64,000 nt of DNA from Isoptericola jiangsuensis (GTDB lineage: Bacteria > Actinomycetota > Actinomycetes > Actinomycetales > Cellulomonadaceae). The notes beneath the pieces are model-generated. The model did no database searches. It saw only the letters and a list, made by a program, of their open reading frames with translations, and had not been told where the DNA came from. Both the position numbers and the translations under genes were made by a program. This document shows, in pieces, positions 17,436-24,985 of this stretch (within the stretch, counting starts at the first letter, position 1; every line of letters begins with the position of its first letter). The DNA lies in NCBI RefSeq assembly GCF_002563715.1, contig NZ_PDJJ01000001.1, positions 2,666,001 to 2,730,000 of the forward strand, written 5' to 3'.

Positions 17436-17503
17436 ACATCTCCCGCCCGCAGGCAGGTGAGCGACCGATATCGAGAGCGTCGTTGCCCTTCGTGCGGCGA
17501 AGT
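17436..17503. promoter_or_regulatory. Divergent transfer-regulon promoter element B
   Basis: One palindrome CGATATCG (17466-17473) sits between divergent genes. To the right, GAAGT begins exactly 25 bases later (17499-17503). To the left on the minus strand, GATGT also begins exactly 25 bases later (17440-17436). Predicted starts would be near 17511 (plus) and 17428 (minus). The minus leader of about 14 bases would still include the AAGGGAGG site. The symmetric layout strongly suggests one dimeric regulator serving two promoters. Confidence 0.65.
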
Positions 17504-17561
17504 ACTGAACGAACGGAGCCGGGCACAACGGCGTGCGGCTCCCCGGCACCTGGAGGACGCC

Positions 17562-18956
17562 GTGAACGAGGCAGACACCCGCGCCGCACGGATCATCGCG
17601 GATCAGACGCGCACGTTGCGAGACGTCGCACAGCTTCGCCTCCAGCACACCGCGAAAGTCGGTGAGGACCTGTACCACCAGGCCACGGCCAAGGCGGCGG
17701 CGCTGGCGATCCGAGCCGAGTTCCCGACCGCGGCCTACCTCGAACTCGAGCCCTCCGACCAGCAGGGCGTGAACTTCGTGCCCGGGGCGATCCTCGACAC
17801 CGCAGGCGCCCCGATCGCCGGCGATCCTCCCAGCACCGCGACGGACCTCGCCGAACGGTGGGAGGCCGTCGTGGCGCCTCACTACGGTCCGCTGACCGAT
17901 CTGCCCGCCGACCTCACCTACGACGACGAGACGTGCTCCCTCCTCCCGCTCTACCCCTGGCTGGTCGTCGGCACGAGCCGAGACCACGTCGAGCGCCTGG
18001 ACCTGCGCGCAGCGGCCGACCTCGACCTGTCCGGCCCGATCACGGCGGCCTTCCCGGAACCTGTCCCGCCTTCCGAGGAGCTCGGCGCGCTGGGGACGGA
18101 CGGCGTCCTCGTCCCCGCGGCGTTGATCGACACCGGCGCGCGACACCACCCCGCACTGCCCGGGTGGCCCGCGGACCTCGCCGAACCGGAGGCGACAGCG
18201 AAGCGTGCTGCCGATGGCGAGACCCGCCTCACCGTCGCCGCCCGCGGGGTCGAGCTCCTCACCGTCGCCGGAGTCTGGACCGGCGAGGCGTACACCGACG
18301 ACGTCGACTGGCATCGCGACAGTCCTCTGAGCGACCCGCAACGCAGCCAGGTCGAAGGGTGGGCTCGTCAGGTCTGGATCCGGCTGACCGACGCCCTGGA
18401 CAACGTCGTCGACCACGCCATCACCGCGACGATCGAGCCCGTCATCGCCCGCATCACCACCGACCACCCGAGACCCGCCTCCGGGATCCTCGGCGACCTG
18501 TCCCCCACGTCCGTAGCGCCGGCAGCGCTGCAAGCGGGCCGTGCGGACAGTTCGCTCTCCGGCGCCTCGACCTCAGTCGTGCCCCGGTTCACGCATCCGG
18601 CGTTCGACGGCGCCACCTTCGAGGCCGTCGCCTACCACCAGGGGTGGAACGGGTGGGCAGCACCCGTCGTCAACCAGGCCACGCTCGACGACCTCCTTGG
18701 CCGACTTGACCCTCAGTGGCTGCGCGGCTGGATTGACAGCGACGACGTCGTCCACCTGGAGCACATCGAAAACGGGGCGGTGACCGATCACGACACCGTC
18801 AGCCCGAACATCGACGGCACCTACGACCTCGGTCTCCTCGGGTGGACGTTCGAGCTCGCCGACGCGCCCTCGCGCACGCCTGAAGCCGACGCGGCGTCGA
18901 TGCCCGACGTCGGCCCGGCCGTCAACGCCGTCCCCGTCGTCGAGCTCGGGTGGTGA
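17562..18956 (+). CDS. Hypothetical protein upstream of the ArdC-like gene
   Basis: 464 residues, soluble, acidic and tryptophan-rich near the C-terminus. There is no signal peptide, P-loop or zinc motif. The first 60 residues are helical (AARIIADQTRTLRDVAQLRL); later parts look like mixed alpha/beta. The GTG at 17562 was chosen because GGAGG lies five bases before it; the frame is open further upstream but runs through the divergent promoter. The stop overlaps the GTG of the ArdC-like gene (GTGA). It is in the transfer regulon by position, so a role in establishment in the recipient or in DNA processing is possible, but unproven. Confidence 0.7.
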   Translation: MNEADTRAARIIADQTRTLRDVAQLRLQHTAKVGEDLYHQATAKAAALAIRAEFPTAAYLELEPSDQQGVNFVPGAILDTAGAPIAGDPPSTATDLAERWEAVVAPHYGPLTDLPADLTYDDETCSLLPLYPWLVVGTSRDHVERLDLRAAADLDLSGPITAAFPEPVPPSEELGALGTDGVLVPAALIDTGARHHPALPGWPADLAEPEATAKRAADGETRLTVAARGVELLTVAGVWTGEAYTDDVDWHRDSPLSDPQRSQVEGWARQVWIRLTDALDNVVDHAITATIEPVIARITTDHPRPASGILGDLSPTSVAPAALQAGRADSSLSGASTSVVPRFTHPAFDGATFEAVAYHQGWNGWAAPVVNQATLDDLLGRLDPQWLRGWIDSDDVVHLEHIENGAVTDHDTVSPNIDGTYDLGLLGWTFELADAPSRTPEADAASMPDVGPAVNAVPVVELGW

Positions 18957-20050
18957 GACCGGTGGCCCGCAAGGTCCGGACCTCCAAGACACCCGAGCAA
19001 CGTCGCGCCGAAGCCGAGGCCCTGCACGCGGCCATCTCCACTGAGGTCGAGAACCTACGCAGCTCGACCAACTGGCCGCGCTTCCTCGACTTCTCCCGCC
19101 ACGTGATCGGGTACTCGATCAACAACCTCCTGCTGATCCTCGCTCAGAACCCCGACGCGACCGCCGTCGCCGGCTATCGCACGTGGCAGGACCGCGGCTA
19201 CCAGGTCCGCAAGGGCGAGAAGGCCATCCGCATCTTCGGCGGCCGAGACGTCACCGAGACCGTCGAGGACCCCGTCACCGGCGAGGAGGCCGAGCAGCGA
19301 CGCAAGCTGTTCTTCGCCGTCCCGGTGTTCGACATCGCCCAGTGCGATCCGATCGACACGGAGAACACTCCCGCGCCCGCTGTCGCGACGCGGCTCGATG
19401 GCGAAGACCCGGCCGGGATCTACGAGGCCGTCGTCGACCACCTGACCTCCCAGGGCTGGACCGTCACCCGCGAGCCCATCCCCGGGCGGACGAACGGCCT
19501 CACCAGCTTGGACGGCTCACGCCGCGTCATCGTCGACGACGGACTGTCGCCGGCGATGTCCGCCAAGGTCGCACTCCACGAGGCCGCCCACGCCTCCCTG
19601 CACTCAGATGAAGGGATCGACGAGTACATCGCCCACCGCGGCCTCAAGGAGACGGAAGCCGAGTCCGTGGCCTACGTAACCGCTGGCCTGCTGGGCCTCG
19701 ACACCGCCGAGTACTCCATCGGGTACGTCGCCGGCTGGGCGGACTACGACACCCAACTCATCAAGGACACGGCCGATCGGGTGCTGCGCTGCGCCCACGC
19801 CCTCGCCGATGCCCTGACCATCGGAGCCGAGACCGCGGACGCCACCGCCACTGCTCAGGGGATCGACGTCGGGCCAGCGTCAACGCGCTCGACAGGACCT
19901 GTCGCCAGCCCCGACGTCGTCACTGCGATGACCGGCGCTGCGTCCGCGATCGGACCACGCGAAAGCGGAATCGAACCCCTCCTCCCCGCGACGGTCGGTA
20001 GCGCCGCCGAGGCAGGGCCGGACCCCGTCGTTGCCGAGCTCGGAATGTGA
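18953..20050 (+). CDS. ArdC-like antirestriction protein with metallopeptidase domain
   Basis: 365 residues. The N-terminal part (LRSSTNWPRFLDFSRHVIGY, then SINNLLLILAQNP) and WQDRGYQVRKGEKAIRIF match the ArdC N-terminal ssDNA-binding domain found in conjugative elements. The C-terminal part is an ImmA/IrrE-like zinc peptidase: ALHEAAHASL with HExxH at 209-213, then KETEAESVAYVTAGLLGL with the third ligand candidate. ArdC proteins protect incoming single-stranded DNA and counter host restriction, which fits expression from the transfer promoter. The GTG at 18953 overlaps the previous stop (GTGA); GTG 18950 and 18962 are alternatives. The tail is an alanine-rich, low-complexity segment. Confidence 0.85.
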   Translation: MRPVARKVRTSKTPEQRRAEAEALHAAISTEVENLRSSTNWPRFLDFSRHVIGYSINNLLLILAQNPDATAVAGYRTWQDRGYQVRKGEKAIRIFGGRDVTETVEDPVTGEEAEQRRKLFFAVPVFDIAQCDPIDTENTPAPAVATRLDGEDPAGIYEAVVDHLTSQGWTVTREPIPGRTNGLTSLDGSRRVIVDDGLSPAMSAKVALHEAAHASLHSDEGIDEYIAHRGLKETEAESVAYVTAGLLGLDTAEYSIGYVAGWADYDTQLIKDTADRVLRCAHALADALTIGAETADATATAQGIDVGPASTRSTGPVASPDVVTAMTGAASAIGPRESGIEPLLPATVGSAAEAGPDPVVAELGM

Positions 20051-20081
20051 GTGCCCGGATCACGTGCTCACTGCACACGCC

Positions 20082-20417
20082 TCACCCGTCGCTGGCGACG
20101 ACTCCGTGGCTCGTCGCGGCACGCTCAAGGTGCACGACGAACTCGTCGACGACCTCACGCAACAGCCGCGCCTTGTGAAGGCTGTTCGCGAGCGACGCAT
20201 CATCGTGGGCGTCGAAGTCGAGGACGACGGTGCGCGAGCAGTCGGCGATCGTCAGATGCGCAACAAGCTCGGGCTCCTGATCGAAGAACCGCTCGATACT
20301 CACGATGCCGACGACGTGAGCTCCGGCGTGGTGACCGGGAAGGTTCAGGAAGTCGCGCCTGAAGTAGATGTCCAAGGAGTGCTCCTCGTGGAGTCCAGTC
20401 CTGCCCCGGACGGGCAA
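20082..20417 (-). CDS. Hypothetical protein convergent to the ArdC-like gene
   Basis: Up to 111 residues. The composition (IYFRRDFLNLPGHHAGAHVV, later FFDQEPELVAHLTIADC) looks like a real folded protein, unlike the other frames here. A TTG at 20375 preceded by GAGGAG at good spacing would give a 97-residue protein and may be the true start; the coordinates give the longer frame. No family recognised. It converges on the ArdC-like gene with 31 bases between the stops. Confidence is limited because of the short length. Confidence 0.4.
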   Translation of the reverse strand: MPVRGRTGLHEEHSLDIYFRRDFLNLPGHHAGAHVVGIVSIERFFDQEPELVAHLTIADCSRTVVLDFDAHDDASLANSLHKARLLREVVDEFVVHLERAATSHGVVASDG

Positions 20418-20531
20418 GGTTGGACTCCCAGCGCGGACGTCACCTGGTTCATACCGAGGAGATTACAACGGAGTCACACGACGCACTTCGCTTCGATCGC
20501 CTGTCAGAATTACCGCAGTTGAGGGACCCCG

Positions 20532-22643
20532 ATGCGACGGAGCAGTGCGATGGCAGCGATCTTCAAGACGACACCGTGGCAGGTGGACCAGCTGGTTGCT
20601 GGAGTCCAGCAGGGCAGCATCAGTCTCCCCGACCTTCAACGGCCGTTTGTCTGGCCGGGCACGAAGGTCCGCGACCTCTTCGACTCCATGTACAAGGGCT
20701 ACCCCGTCGGTGAGCTCATGTTCTGGGACGTGCCCGCCCAGGGAGCCTCCCGCACGATCTCCGGGAACCGGGGTGTCGCTCCCGCACACCAGATCGTCGA
20801 TGGCCAGCAGCGACTCACCAGCCTCTACGCCGCGATGAAGGGGATGTCCGTCCAGGACGAGGGGTACAAGCCGAAGTCGATCACGATTTCGTTCAATCCA
20901 TCGATCGAGCGCTTCGAGGTGCGCTCCGCGGCGATCGCGAAGTCCGCCCAATGGATCGAGGACATCTCGACGGTCTTCGACAGCCCCACCAAGGCCCGGA
21001 AGCACTACTTCAAGCGTCTTCGTGAGAGCGGACACGATATTGACGACGACGAAGAAGACCGTCTCGACGAGATCCTGAGTCGGCTCGGCGAGCTCAAGAA
21101 CTACCTGTTCCAGGTCATCCACATCCAGCAGAGCGTCCCCAAGCGCCTGGTCGCCGACGTCTTCGTCAGGATCAACTCCGAGGGTGTCAACCTCAAGGCG
21201 TACGACTACATCCTGACCTGGCTCAGTGTCTTCTGGCCCGAGGGACGCGACCAGATCGAGGCCTTCGCCAGGGACTCGCGTGTAACGCCCGACCGCGCCT
21301 CGGAGATCGCTGGCCACCGTATCGGCTGGACACCGAAGAACCCCTTCCTCGCGGTCGAGACCGGACACGTGGTGCGAGCGATGGTCGCCTTCGGGCAGAA
21401 CCGGGCGAAGCTGGTCGACGCCTACGCCAACCTTCAGGCCAAGGACCGTAGCACCGGCCAAGTGGACTCCACGAAGCAGGAGCGCGAGCTCGATCTCCTT
21501 CGCAAGGCCCTGCCCGTCATCGTCGACCGGGTGAACTGGACCGAGTTCGTCCGATCCGTCCAGATCGCGGGATTCCGGTCGCACAAGGGCATCACCTCGA
21601 ACATCAACCTGGTCTCGAGCTACACCATCTTCCTGGTGGGGCGCACGCGGTACGGCGTCAAGCTCGAGCGGCTTCGCGTCCTCATCGCGCGCTGGGTCTT
21701 CATGTCCCAGATGACCGGGCGCTACACCGGATCAGGGGAGTCGCAGCTACAGCGCGACCTCGACATGTTCAGCGGACACGGAGACCTGGACGCCGCAGGA
21801 TTCGAGGCGATCGTCGAGGAGACGCTGCGGGTGACTCTCACCAAGGATTTCTGGGACTTCTCGGTACCCCAGATGCTGGTGACGTCCTCGACGGCACTCT
21901 CGCCCGTTTACCAGTGCTACCTCGCCGCGCTCAACGTCCTGGACGCCGACATGTTTATGCTGCGCTCCAAGGTCCGCGAGTGGATGGACCCGGCACTTCC
22001 TGCTGTCAAGGGCACCGAGGGTCACCATCTGTTCCCTCGCGCCTACCAAGAACGTGTCCTCGGTTTCAGCGACACCAAGCGCGTCAACCAGATCGCGAAC
22101 TTCGCTCCGACCGACTGGGCCACCAACATCGCGATCTCCGACGACGCGCCCGCGGCGTACTGGCCGCGCCTGGTCCACGAGCGCGGCAGCGACGCTGCCT
22201 GGATGACCCGACAGCACTACTGGCACGCCCTCCCCGAGTCCTGGGAAACCATGCCCTACGACGAGTTCCTCACCGAGCGCCGACGCTTGATCAGCAAGGT
22301 CGTCAGGGACGGGTTCAACGAGATCGGCGGCGGGCACACCCGGCCCTTCAGCGACATCACCACGGTCGAAGACGAACCCGCCCATCTCTCCCTCAGCGCC
22401 CTGGTCCAGGAAGGATTCCTCCAGGCCGGCGATCTCCTCGACCCGGTCGACCCTGACTGGGTCGTCGACGCCGTCGTCAGCGACGACGGGACCGTTCTGA
22501 TCGACGGTACCCACGAGTTCGATTCTCTCGACGACGCAGCCCGCTTTCTCGGCGTCACGAACATCAGCGGATTCGAGTTCTGGGCACTCGAAGTCGACGG
22601 AGGCCTCGCAGGCTTGGAGGATGTGGTCCGAGAAGGCCGTTGA
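20532..22643 (+). CDS. DUF262/DUF1524 (GmrSD-like) enzyme with RAMA-like tail
   Basis: 703 residues. The N-terminal DUF262 domain has SLPDLQRPFVWPGTKVRDLF and the hallmark VDGQQRLTSLYA (D90-G-Q-Q-R), a ParB/DndB-like nucleotide-using site. The DUF1524 HNH nuclease domain has TEGHHLFPRAY (H498/H499) and later an asparagine-rich block. The last about 75 residues (LVQEGFLQAGDLL, then DDAARFLGVTNISGFEFW) look like a RAMA domain, thought to read modified DNA. Single-chain GmrSD-type proteins cut modified phage DNA, so this is a predicted type IV restriction enzyme. ATG 20532 and ATG 20550 both have acceptable ribosome-binding sites. It is transcribed alone or with the SOS-box gene downstream. Confidence 0.82.
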   Translation: MRRSSAMAAIFKTTPWQVDQLVAGVQQGSISLPDLQRPFVWPGTKVRDLFDSMYKGYPVGELMFWDVPAQGASRTISGNRGVAPAHQIVDGQQRLTSLYAAMKGMSVQDEGYKPKSITISFNPSIERFEVRSAAIAKSAQWIEDISTVFDSPTKARKHYFKRLRESGHDIDDDEEDRLDEILSRLGELKNYLFQVIHIQQSVPKRLVADVFVRINSEGVNLKAYDYILTWLSVFWPEGRDQIEAFARDSRVTPDRASEIAGHRIGWTPKNPFLAVETGHVVRAMVAFGQNRAKLVDAYANLQAKDRSTGQVDSTKQERELDLLRKALPVIVDRVNWTEFVRSVQIAGFRSHKGITSNINLVSSYTIFLVGRTRYGVKLERLRVLIARWVFMSQMTGRYTGSGESQLQRDLDMFSGHGDLDAAGFEAIVEETLRVTLTKDFWDFSVPQMLVTSSTALSPVYQCYLAALNVLDADMFMLRSKVREWMDPALPAVKGTEGHHLFPRAYQERVLGFSDTKRVNQIANFAPTDWATNIAISDDAPAAYWPRLVHERGSDAAWMTRQHYWHALPESWETMPYDEFLTERRRLISKVVRDGFNEIGGGHTRPFSDITTVEDEPAHLSLSALVQEGFLQAGDLLDPVDPDWVVDAVVSDDGTVLIDGTHEFDSLDDAARFLGVTNISGFEFWALEVDGGLAGLEDVVREGR

Positions 22644-22772
22644 GACCTACCTGGCGACAGGAGGATCAGGACGGAACGTCGACCCGCACCCACTCCCTGC
22701 TGGGCTGGCTTGCGCAATCCTGCGTCGCCAGGCACCGCACGCGACAACACGCCGCTGACGCTCGTACCGACC

Positions 22773-22793
22773 TAGTATCGAACAGAGGTTCGA
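22773..22793 (+). promoter_or_regulatory. SOS (LexA) box overlapping a start codon
   Basis: TCGAAC-AGAG-GTTCGA at 22778-22793 is a perfect match to the actinobacterial LexA box TCGAAC-N4-GTTCGA. A TAGTAT hexamer overlapping its left edge (22773-22778) could be the -10 element. The last base of the box is the A of the ATG at 22793. Binding of LexA here would block transcription of the downstream small gene. The match is seen directly; regulation is inferred. Confidence 0.65.
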
Positions 22794-23095
22794 TGGAACG
22801 AGGAAGCGTGACCGGAGAAGGTCGACGGCACTTGACGCCGCGTGGCATCGAGTCGGTTCCGACTCGCGACGCAGCTCACTCGGCGCCCCAGGAGCAGCGA
22901 AGGGGCGGCCGTGTCGTCGAGCCCCTCGACCCAGTCCCGGTCCGGGTGTGGATCGAGGCGCGCCAATCCGGGGACCAGGAGTGCAACGGACATGCCACCG
23001 CATGGACCGACCGCCAGGTTCGAGTCAGGTACATCGACGTTCATGGCCGCGAGGGCTCGACGTGGGTCTGGGCAAGCGCCGTGACCCGCCGCTGA
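22793..23095 (+). CDS. Small hypothetical protein under an SOS box
   Basis: 100 residues. An N-terminal polar, probably disordered part (HLTPRGIESVPTRDAAH) is followed by a compact beta-rich domain (VPVRVWIEARQSG, then ARFEV-like strands and YIDVHGREGSTWVWASAVTR). This layout is familiar from small actinobacterial proteins with unknown function, and I do not recognise a named family. The ATG at 22793 has AGAGG four bases upstream and overlaps a perfect LexA box, so the gene should be damage-induced. GTG 22808, with GAGGAAG before it, is an alternative start. The function may relate to element induction after DNA damage, but this is inference. Confidence 0.6.
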   Translation: MERGSVTGEGRRHLTPRGIESVPTRDAAHSAPQEQRRGGRVVEPLDPVPVRVWIEARQSGDQECNGHATAWTDRQVRVRYIDVHGREGSTWVWASAVTRR

Positions 23096-23215
23096 CGCCG
23101 ACGGGCAAGTCTCTCGGCGCCTGTGGATGACGTCGTTCGTCCACAGATCCGCATCGGGCAAGAGTTTGGGCAAGACCCCACCGGTTCCATGGCCTGAGAG
23201 CCGCTGACGCCGACG
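23088..23215. repeat. Direct 16-bp repeats enclosing an inverted repeat
   Basis: GCCGCTGACGCCGACG occurs at 23088-23103 and again at 23200-23215 in the same orientation. Between them is an inverted repeat, CTGTGGA at 23121-23127 and TCCACAG at 23140-23146, whose arms resemble DnaA-box cores (TGTGGAtga / tcgTCCACA). GGGCAAG also recurs near 23104 and 23157. The stretch lies just before the sigma-like gene. It could be an operator or a replication-related site; I cannot decide. Confidence 0.35.
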
Positions 23216-23242
23216 CGGCTCAACGCCGCGGAGGTGGACGCC

Positions 23243-24106
23243 ATGCGCCAGACCGAGAAGATCTTCAGACAGCACGACGTCGCTCCCGACGTGACGTCGT
23301 CGATGCTCTACCGACAACTCTGCCAGGACTGGGTGTGGACACAGGCCCGCCCGACCGCGACCGCTTCCTTGCAGCGTTGGGTGCGCGCCGAGCCACTGTT
23401 CGATGGCCTCTCCCGACCTGCTGATGTCGTGGACGCGATCGACGCCGGAGACTATCCGCGCAAGGACGCCCTCCTTCTCGCGCTGCTCCGACTCGTTCAG
23501 GCAAGTGACCCGCTCGCGAGCCAGACCCTGCTCCACGCGATGCTCCCCGGGCTTGCCGGACTCGCTGCCCGCACGGCTCCCAAGCTGCCCGCCGGCGAGC
23601 CGGACCGTGCCGAGTCTGCGCGCCAACTCGTCGTCGAGGAGTTCCTGGAAGCCGCCGCGGCATACCCCCTCCTCCGCCGCCGACAGCGCGTCGCATCGAA
23701 CCTCCTGTTCGAGACCATCAAACGCGTCACGAACTACGTTCGTCAGTCCGTACCGACGCCGTTCGATCCCGACTGGTTCTCCACGGATGTCCCCGCCGAG
23801 ACCGACCTCGATACCCGCCGGATGGCTCACGCCCCGTCGGACGCCGATGCCCCCAGCCTCGTCGACGGAATCGACCCTGACGCAGACCTGCTGACGGTCC
23901 TCACCTGGTCGGTCTCCGAGGGTGTCATCACGACGGCGGACGCGCAGATGCTCGCCGACGTCTACCTCCCGGCGACGACAGCGGGCTGGGGCTTCGACGC
24001 CGTCGCCCAAACCCGTGGCCTGAGCCGAGGTGCCGTGAAGATGCGCTGTTCTCGAGCAGCCGCGAAACTCACTTCTGCAATCCGCGCAGAAGATCGATCC
24101 GCATAG
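23243..24106 (+). CDS. Sigma-factor-like protein with C-terminal HTH
   Basis: 287 residues. The arrangement is that of a divergent sigma-70 family protein: a helical region 2-like middle part (EEFLEAAAAYPLLRRRQRVA, then FETIKRVTNYVRQ) and a C-terminal region 4-like helix-turn-helix (FDAVAQTRGLSRGAVKMRCS, then RAAAKLTSAIR). ATG 23243 is preferred because GGAGG lies eight bases upstream; GTG 23234 overlaps that site. It could direct RNA polymerase to element promoters. Together with the sigma-like protein at 2.5-3.4 kb, it is a candidate partner for the CGATATCG-N25-GATGT promoters. The gene ends next to an ISL3 remnant. Confidence 0.6.
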   Translation: MRQTEKIFRQHDVAPDVTSSMLYRQLCQDWVWTQARPTATASLQRWVRAEPLFDGLSRPADVVDAIDAGDYPRKDALLLALLRLVQASDPLASQTLLHAMLPGLAGLAARTAPKLPAGEPDRAESARQLVVEEFLEAAAAYPLLRRRQRVASNLLFETIKRVTNYVRQSVPTPFDPDWFSTDVPAETDLDTRRMAHAPSDADAPSLVDGIDPDADLLTVLTWSVSEGVITTADAQMLADVYLPATTAGWGFDAVAQTRGLSRGAVKMRCSRAAAKLTSAIRAEDRSA

Positions 24107-24124
24107 CTTGAGCCGGTGGTGGAT

Positions 24125-24390
24125 CAACGACACTTCGCCGATCAGGTGGGGATCACGAAGTGAGGCCTTCGGCGGCGAGGAACATGCGGAGGCCGTAACT
24201 GTCGCGGTTGCGGAATCTGCAGGCGATGCGGCGGTGGAGCTCGATGATGCCGTTCATGGCCTCGGTGTCGCCGTTCGATGAGCGCCCGGTGGCGAAGTAG
24301 GCCAGGAACGCGGTAGGCCAATTGCGCAGGGCCCGGCCGAGGCGACGGGTCTGCTGCTTGATGCGGGGCACGGCGAAGAGCCCTCAATCC
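24125..24390 (-). pseudogene. ISL3-family transposase C-terminal remnant
   Basis: A minus-strand frame of about 72 residues (24371-24153) reads FLAYFATGRSSNGDTEAMNG, then IIELHRRIACRFRNRDSYGL, then RMFLAAEG. This is the last part of an ISL3-family DDE transposase, including the region of the third catalytic acid (SNGDTEAMN). The rest of the gene is absent. The flanking sequence CTTCGCCGATC...GTGGGGATCACG recurs almost identically at about 41.25 kb beside the second ISL3 copy, so it is probably the element's end. CACTTCG (24131-24137) and CGAAGTG (24156-24162) form a hairpin here. The rest of the gap up to 24546 contains nothing I can support. Confidence 0.65.
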
Positions 24391-24546
24391 CGTCCTGGGA
24401 CTCCGGATTTCACCCCCGAGGGCCGCTCTGATGGTTCGGAGCAGTCTTCGGCAACCGCTAACCTGGTCCCTGGCCGGGGCATTTGAGTAGGTATCATCCA
24501 CTTCGCTGGCCATCCGCTACTTCACCACTTCTGGGGAGCCTGCCGA

Positions 24547-24945
24547 GTGTCGTCAAACGAGATCCACATTCCTTGGTACATGGATCCCGTGAAGCTCATC
24601 ATCGGTGCTGGCGTGCTTGGTGCGGGACTCCTTTGGTGGCTGGCCTCGGGGCAGCCGGGCGTTTCGCCTAAAGATGGAGACTACGCCTGCCTCATTAGGT
24701 CCAGCTTCGACGACCATCAGCGCGCCGAAGAACAAGGCATGCCGTACACGTACAACTTCCTTGAGGATCAGTACGGTGTCACGCTCGAAGATGGGCGCAT
24801 GACAGAGGCTCGGGTCTACCTCGCGGAGTCCGACGTGAGCACACCCGCTCAGACATCTAGCAACTACTCCTTTGGTTCGAAGTTGACCCCCACGTCCTTC
24901 ACCGCAACGATCGAAGGAGTATCCGTAGGCTGCTTCCCGTCCTAA
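24547..24945 (+). CDS. Small membrane-anchored protein
   Basis: 132 residues. After a short N-terminal segment (IHIPWYMDP) comes one hydrophobic helix (VKLIIGAGVLGAGLLWWLAS), then an extracytoplasmic, probably beta-rich domain with two cysteines (YACLIRSSF and VGCFPS) that could form a disulphide. The GTG at 24547 has GGGGAG eight bases upstream. Composition is noticeably lower in GC than the surrounding transfer genes, a sign of separate origin. It stands alone between the ISL3 remnant and the end of the long Tad operon. Function unknown. Confidence 0.6.
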   Translation: MSSNEIHIPWYMDPVKLIIGAGVLGAGLLWWLASGQPGVSPKDGDYACLIRSSFDDHQRAEEQGMPYTYNFLEDQYGVTLEDGRMTEARVYLAESDVSTPAQTSSNYSFGSKLTPTSFTATIEGVSVGCFPS

Positions 24946-24985
24946 CTTCGGCCCACATTCGATATCGCAAGCCGGTTAGGCGTCC

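Noticed and set aside
16704-17561. N-terminal extension of the 464-residue gene through the divergent promoter
   Set aside because: The extension runs over the NrdH-fusion gene and the CGATATCG element; GTG 17562 has an excellent GGAGG site.
24960-24967. A sixth CGATATCG palindrome
   Set aside because: It lies between two convergent gene ends and has no GATGT/GAAGT at 25 bases on either side, so it does not fit the promoter pattern.
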